Assembly (NCBI RefSeq): GCF_040718835.1
Contig: NZ_JBFEFG010000280.1
Location: forward strand, 1,054,001-1,118,000
Direction: 5' to 3'
Origin: Bremerella sp. JC817
GTDB lineage: Bacteria > Planctomycetota > Planctomycetia > Pirellulales > Pirellulaceae
Length of the DNA: 64,000 nt
In this document: positions 62,137-64,000 of the stretch, piece after piece
Position numbering within the stretch: position 1 is the first letter of the stretch
Layout of the letters: each line of letters begins with the position of its first letter
Notes under the pieces: generated by a model
The model's input: only the letters and a program-made list of their open reading frames with translations
What the model was told of the DNA's origin: nothing
The model's database searches: none
Program-made: the position numbers and the translations under genes

Positions 62137-62718
62137 ATGCGCTGCCGCGGACTAATGCTGGGAATGCTGCTTTTCGGAGCTGCTCAACCAGTTCTGGCGG
62201 AAGACGTTCGTTACGTCGAGCGAGACGGGATTACGTATCGAGAAGTCGTGCAGACTTATACCAAACCAGTCTCGGAAACGACTTATCAAACGCATACCGA
62301 AAAGTTCTATCAGGAACGCCTGACGACCGACATTCAGGAATCGCAGCGGGCCTATTACACGCCGGTGACCGAGTATCGCTGGGAAGCGTACACGCCATTC
62401 TCGGTCAACCCGTTCGCCCCGCCTCGCGTTGCCTATCGCTGGGTGCCACGCACCCGTTGGGAACAACGTACCGAGACCGTTCGCACGCCGGTGACGCGTC
62501 GTGAACTGGTCCCTGCCGAACGCACGGTCTCGCGTCCGGTGACGACGCTGAAGATGGTCGAGCAGCAACAAGTGACCCGTGTCGCGATTGCCCCGCCGGC
62601 ACCTACGCAGACGAATGTCGCTTCGCGGCAGGCGATCGGTGGTGTCTCGAACCTGCAAGATGGGATGCCACGCGTCGGCCCTTCGGCACCTTCCGCCATG
62701 AGCACGCTTCGCCGCTAG
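62137..62718 (+). CDS. Exported Tyr/Thr/Arg-rich protein, unknown
   Basis: From ATG 62137 (GGGGGAACGCAGG before it) the product has 193 residues with signal peptide ending in QPVLAED. The mature part is unusual, rich in Tyr, Thr, Arg and Val, with stretches such as YQTHTEKFYQERL, YYTPVTEYRWEAYTPF and TETVRTPVTRRELVPAERTVSRPV. The pattern suggests repeated beta strands in a secreted protein that binds acidic polymers, or a structural protein. I do not recognise a domain. The longer frames start before the signal peptide and are rejected. Confidence 0.6.
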   Translation: MRCRGLMLGMLLFGAAQPVLAEDVRYVERDGITYREVVQTYTKPVSETTYQTHTEKFYQERLTTDIQESQRAYYTPVTEYRWEAYTPFSVNPFAPPRVAYRWVPRTRWEQRTETVRTPVTRRELVPAERTVSRPVTTLKMVEQQQVTRVAIAPPAPTQTNVASRQAIGGVSNLQDGMPRVGPSAPSAMSTLRR

Positions 62719-62731
62719 ATTGCCACGAAGC

Positions 62732-62763
62732 TAAAAGAAAAGGGGCACTCGCTGGTGCCCCTT
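62732..62763 (-). terminator. Terminator after the lipoprotein gene at 62825
   Basis: AGGGGCAC (62741-62748) pairs with GTGCCCCT (62755-62762), and the A-rich stretch at 62733-62740 gives a T-rich run on the minus strand. It may also end the plus-strand gene. Confidence 0.65.
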
Positions 62764-62824
62764 CGTGCGTTCTCGCAAGCAACTCGCCGCGAGCATGTAG
62801 CTGACAAGCCTTCTGGTGGAAGGC

Positions 62825-63187
62825 TTAGTTCTCGTCGGCCACCAACTGGTTGGCCGCCGCTTGGAGCTGTGTGAGCTGGCTGGCGATCTCATCTTTGGCC
62901 GCCTTGCGTTGATAAAGCTCTTGCAGCTTCTGGGCTTCGTTTTGAACGTGCACGAACGCTTCGGAGCGATCGGAAGCACCTTCCAGCGATTCGATCATCA
63001 ACGAAAGATTCGCCGGAGCGTTACGAGGCGACTTCTGCGCCGTGGTCACAAACTCTTCGACCTGGCTTCGTACTTGCTGCGCGACTTCCGGATTCGTCGT
63101 ACCGGCACCTTGCTCGCCGGAAGAGGACAAACAACCAACGCTCGACAGCAACAAGACCATCAAGAGCGAAACGTGGGATAGCTTCAT
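62825..63187 (-). CDS. Small lipoprotein with helical mature part
   Basis: The 120-residue product starts at ATG 63187 with signal peptide MKLSHVSLLMVLLLSSVGC and lipobox SSVGC. The mature part is helical and polar (VAQQVRSQVEEFVTTAQ and KLQELYQRKAAKDEIASQLTQL), so it is not a TTR-like lipoprotein. It lies behind a DUF1559 gene with a hairpin between, in the same arrangement as the other modules. The 27 extra codons of the longer frame overlap that hairpin and are rejected. Confidence 0.75.
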   Translation of the reverse strand: MKLSHVSLLMVLLLSSVGCLSSSGEQGAGTTNPEVAQQVRSQVEEFVTTAQKSPRNAPANLSLMIESLEGASDRSEAFVHVQNEAQKLQELYQRKAAKDEIASQLTQLQAAANQLVADEN

Positions 63188-63230
63188 GGGGGACACGACC
63201 TTTGGCGTCTGGCGTGATTTCAAGTGGAAA

Positions 63231-63274
63231 GAAGAAAAACGTCGCGTGCCCGAAGTGGGCTTCGGCACGCGACG
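63231..63274 (-). terminator. Intercistronic terminator-like hairpin
   Basis: CGTCGCGTGCC plus GAAG (63240-63255, one bulged base) pairs with CTTCGGCACGCGACG (63260-63274). The A-rich stretch at 63228-63239 gives a T-run on the minus strand. It lies between a DUF1559 gene and a lipoprotein gene. Confidence 0.75.
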
Positions 63275-63298
63275 CGTTGAGTTCAGAATCCGCGAGGC

Positions 63299-64000
63299 TT
63301 AAGGAAGCGTCGTTGGATTGCCGTCGCTGATGGCCATCGCGTTGGCATAGATGGTCGCGTCGATCGTTTCTGGAACGAACTGGCAACTGGCATCGGCCAG
63401 GCACATCACCACGCCGCCAGGATGGAAGCTACGCGCCGCGACGCCTGATTCGGTGCTGCTGTCAGGGTTGCTGTTCTCGCCATAGACCGTGGCGTTGGTC
63501 TTGTTGTACGAGTAAGGCGAAGCATCGACGCGCCGCGACGTGTTCGGCGTCATGACGATCGCCCCACCATGATGGTTACGACCACTGAAGGTGGAACCGG
63601 TGGCGTAACCCCAAGCACCACGGTCGTCGCCGCCGCTGTTCACCACCATGATCTCGCTCAAGAGGATCGAGTTCGAGGTACCGTCGGTGATGTCACGGAA
63701 CTTGGCACCATACTGCCCCACGACGCTGAACGGACCCTTCTTGGTCGAATCGTTGTAGTCAGCCATGCGGCACAAGCGACCGGCACCGACATTGACGGCA
63801 TAGTTCACCTTGGCAAAGCCGGTGAAGTCTTGCGTCAGCAGCGAGGTAACGCTCGGATGGCTCGGGCAAAGGTACGCATCAGGACGTTGACGCGTCACGC
63901 GATTGTTGCCGCTGGTCGCGTTGCCGTTACGAGCCAACTGGCGGCTGTCGTATTGATCGTGCAGTGCGTTTTGTTCGATGAAAGGCAAGATCATCACCGC
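63299..64000 (-). CDS. DUF1559 pseudopilin-like protein (copy 8), C-terminal part at window edge
   Basis: The N-terminus and the pilin helix lie beyond the right edge; 233 residues are visible. They begin VMILPFIEQNALHDQYD, the segment that follows the pilin part in this family. TDGTSNSILLSEI and SFHPGGVVMCLADASCQFV are diagnostic, although the DGSVRF box is here changed to DASCQF. The C-terminus is DGNPTTLP. It is followed by a terminator-like hairpin and a lipoprotein gene. Confidence 0.9.
   Translation of the reverse strand, partial: AVMILPFIEQNALHDQYDSRQLARNGNATSGNNRVTRQRPDAYLCPSHPSVTSLLTQDFTGFAKVNYAVNVGAGRLCRMADYNDSTKKGPFSVVGQYGAKFRDITDGTSNSILLSEIMVVNSGGDDRGAWGYATGSTFSGRNHHGGAIVMTPNTSRRVDASPYSYNKTNATVYGENSNPDSSTESGVAARSFHPGGVVMCLADASCQFVPETIDATIYANAMAISDGNPTTLP

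Overview
The window looks like chromosome of a planctomycete, most likely family Pirellulaceae (Blastopirellula/Bremerella/Rhodopirellula-like). This is inferred from content: eight pseudopilin-like DUF1559 proteins, small lipoproteins with a carboxypeptidase-regulatory/transthyretin-like fold, a VIT-VWA protein, a PqaA-type protein, a sulfatase, an ECF sigma/FecR pair and a giant beta-helix protein with an LEPR-like N-terminal motif. No rRNA, tRNA, CRISPR array, phage or insertion sequence was recognised.

Layout. 1-1750 (minus): start of a galT-like gene behind glgA (sugar-nucleotide and glycogen metabolism). 2277-3776 (minus): first DUF1559-lipoprotein pair. 4163-10142 (minus): Ktr/Trk potassium uptake (ktrB-ktrA), a DUF6580-like membrane protein, and a translationally coupled pgsB-pgsC-pgsW cluster for poly-gamma-glutamate. 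10544-13871 (minus): a VIT-VWA protein and an unknown protein with a nuclease-like motif, bordered by a 12-nt minisatellite. 14467-17122 (plus): a beta-barrel-like exported protein overlapping a GGDEF-EAL protein. 17765-19356: second DUF1559-lipoprotein pair. 19492-27595: HAD phosphatases, PqaA, tandem zinc-ribbon membrane paralogues and a leucine-rich-repeat lipoprotein. 27857-30580: DUF1559-lipoprotein-PepSY operon. 30743-31846: old yellow enzyme. 31925-39509: three more DUF1559-lipoprotein pairs around an ECF sigma factor and a FecR-like membrane protein. 40393-42387: soluble chemoreceptor with three tandem PAS repeats. 42594-44973: CobW-type GTPase, HemP and TonB. 45182-48127: CHASE-PAS hybrid histidine kinase. 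48329-50497: DUF1559 plus di-heme cytochrome c peroxidase. 51002-53722: PEP carboxylase. 53816-57946: hydrolase lipoprotein and beta-helix surface protein. 58159-62718: sulfatase, a 57-codon membrane ORF, a secreted HExxH protease, a HIT protein and an exported Tyr/Thr/Arg-rich protein. 62825-64000 (minus): a lipoprotein and a DUF1559 gene cut by the window edge.

The strongest unifying pattern is the repeated two-gene module, a DUF1559 pseudopilin followed by a small lipoprotein. It occurs six times with the transthyretin-like lipoprotein and once with another lipoprotein type. In six of these seven modules the two genes are separated by a strong hairpin; the seventh has only 18 nt between genes. 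The hairpins differ in sequence but not in position, which suggests conserved uncoupling of expression. The other candidates for less-described biology are the pgsBCW cluster with no pgsA, the CobW-HemP-TonB group, and the sigma/FecR pair embedded among DUF1559 modules. All functional calls come from reading motifs; no database search was run.
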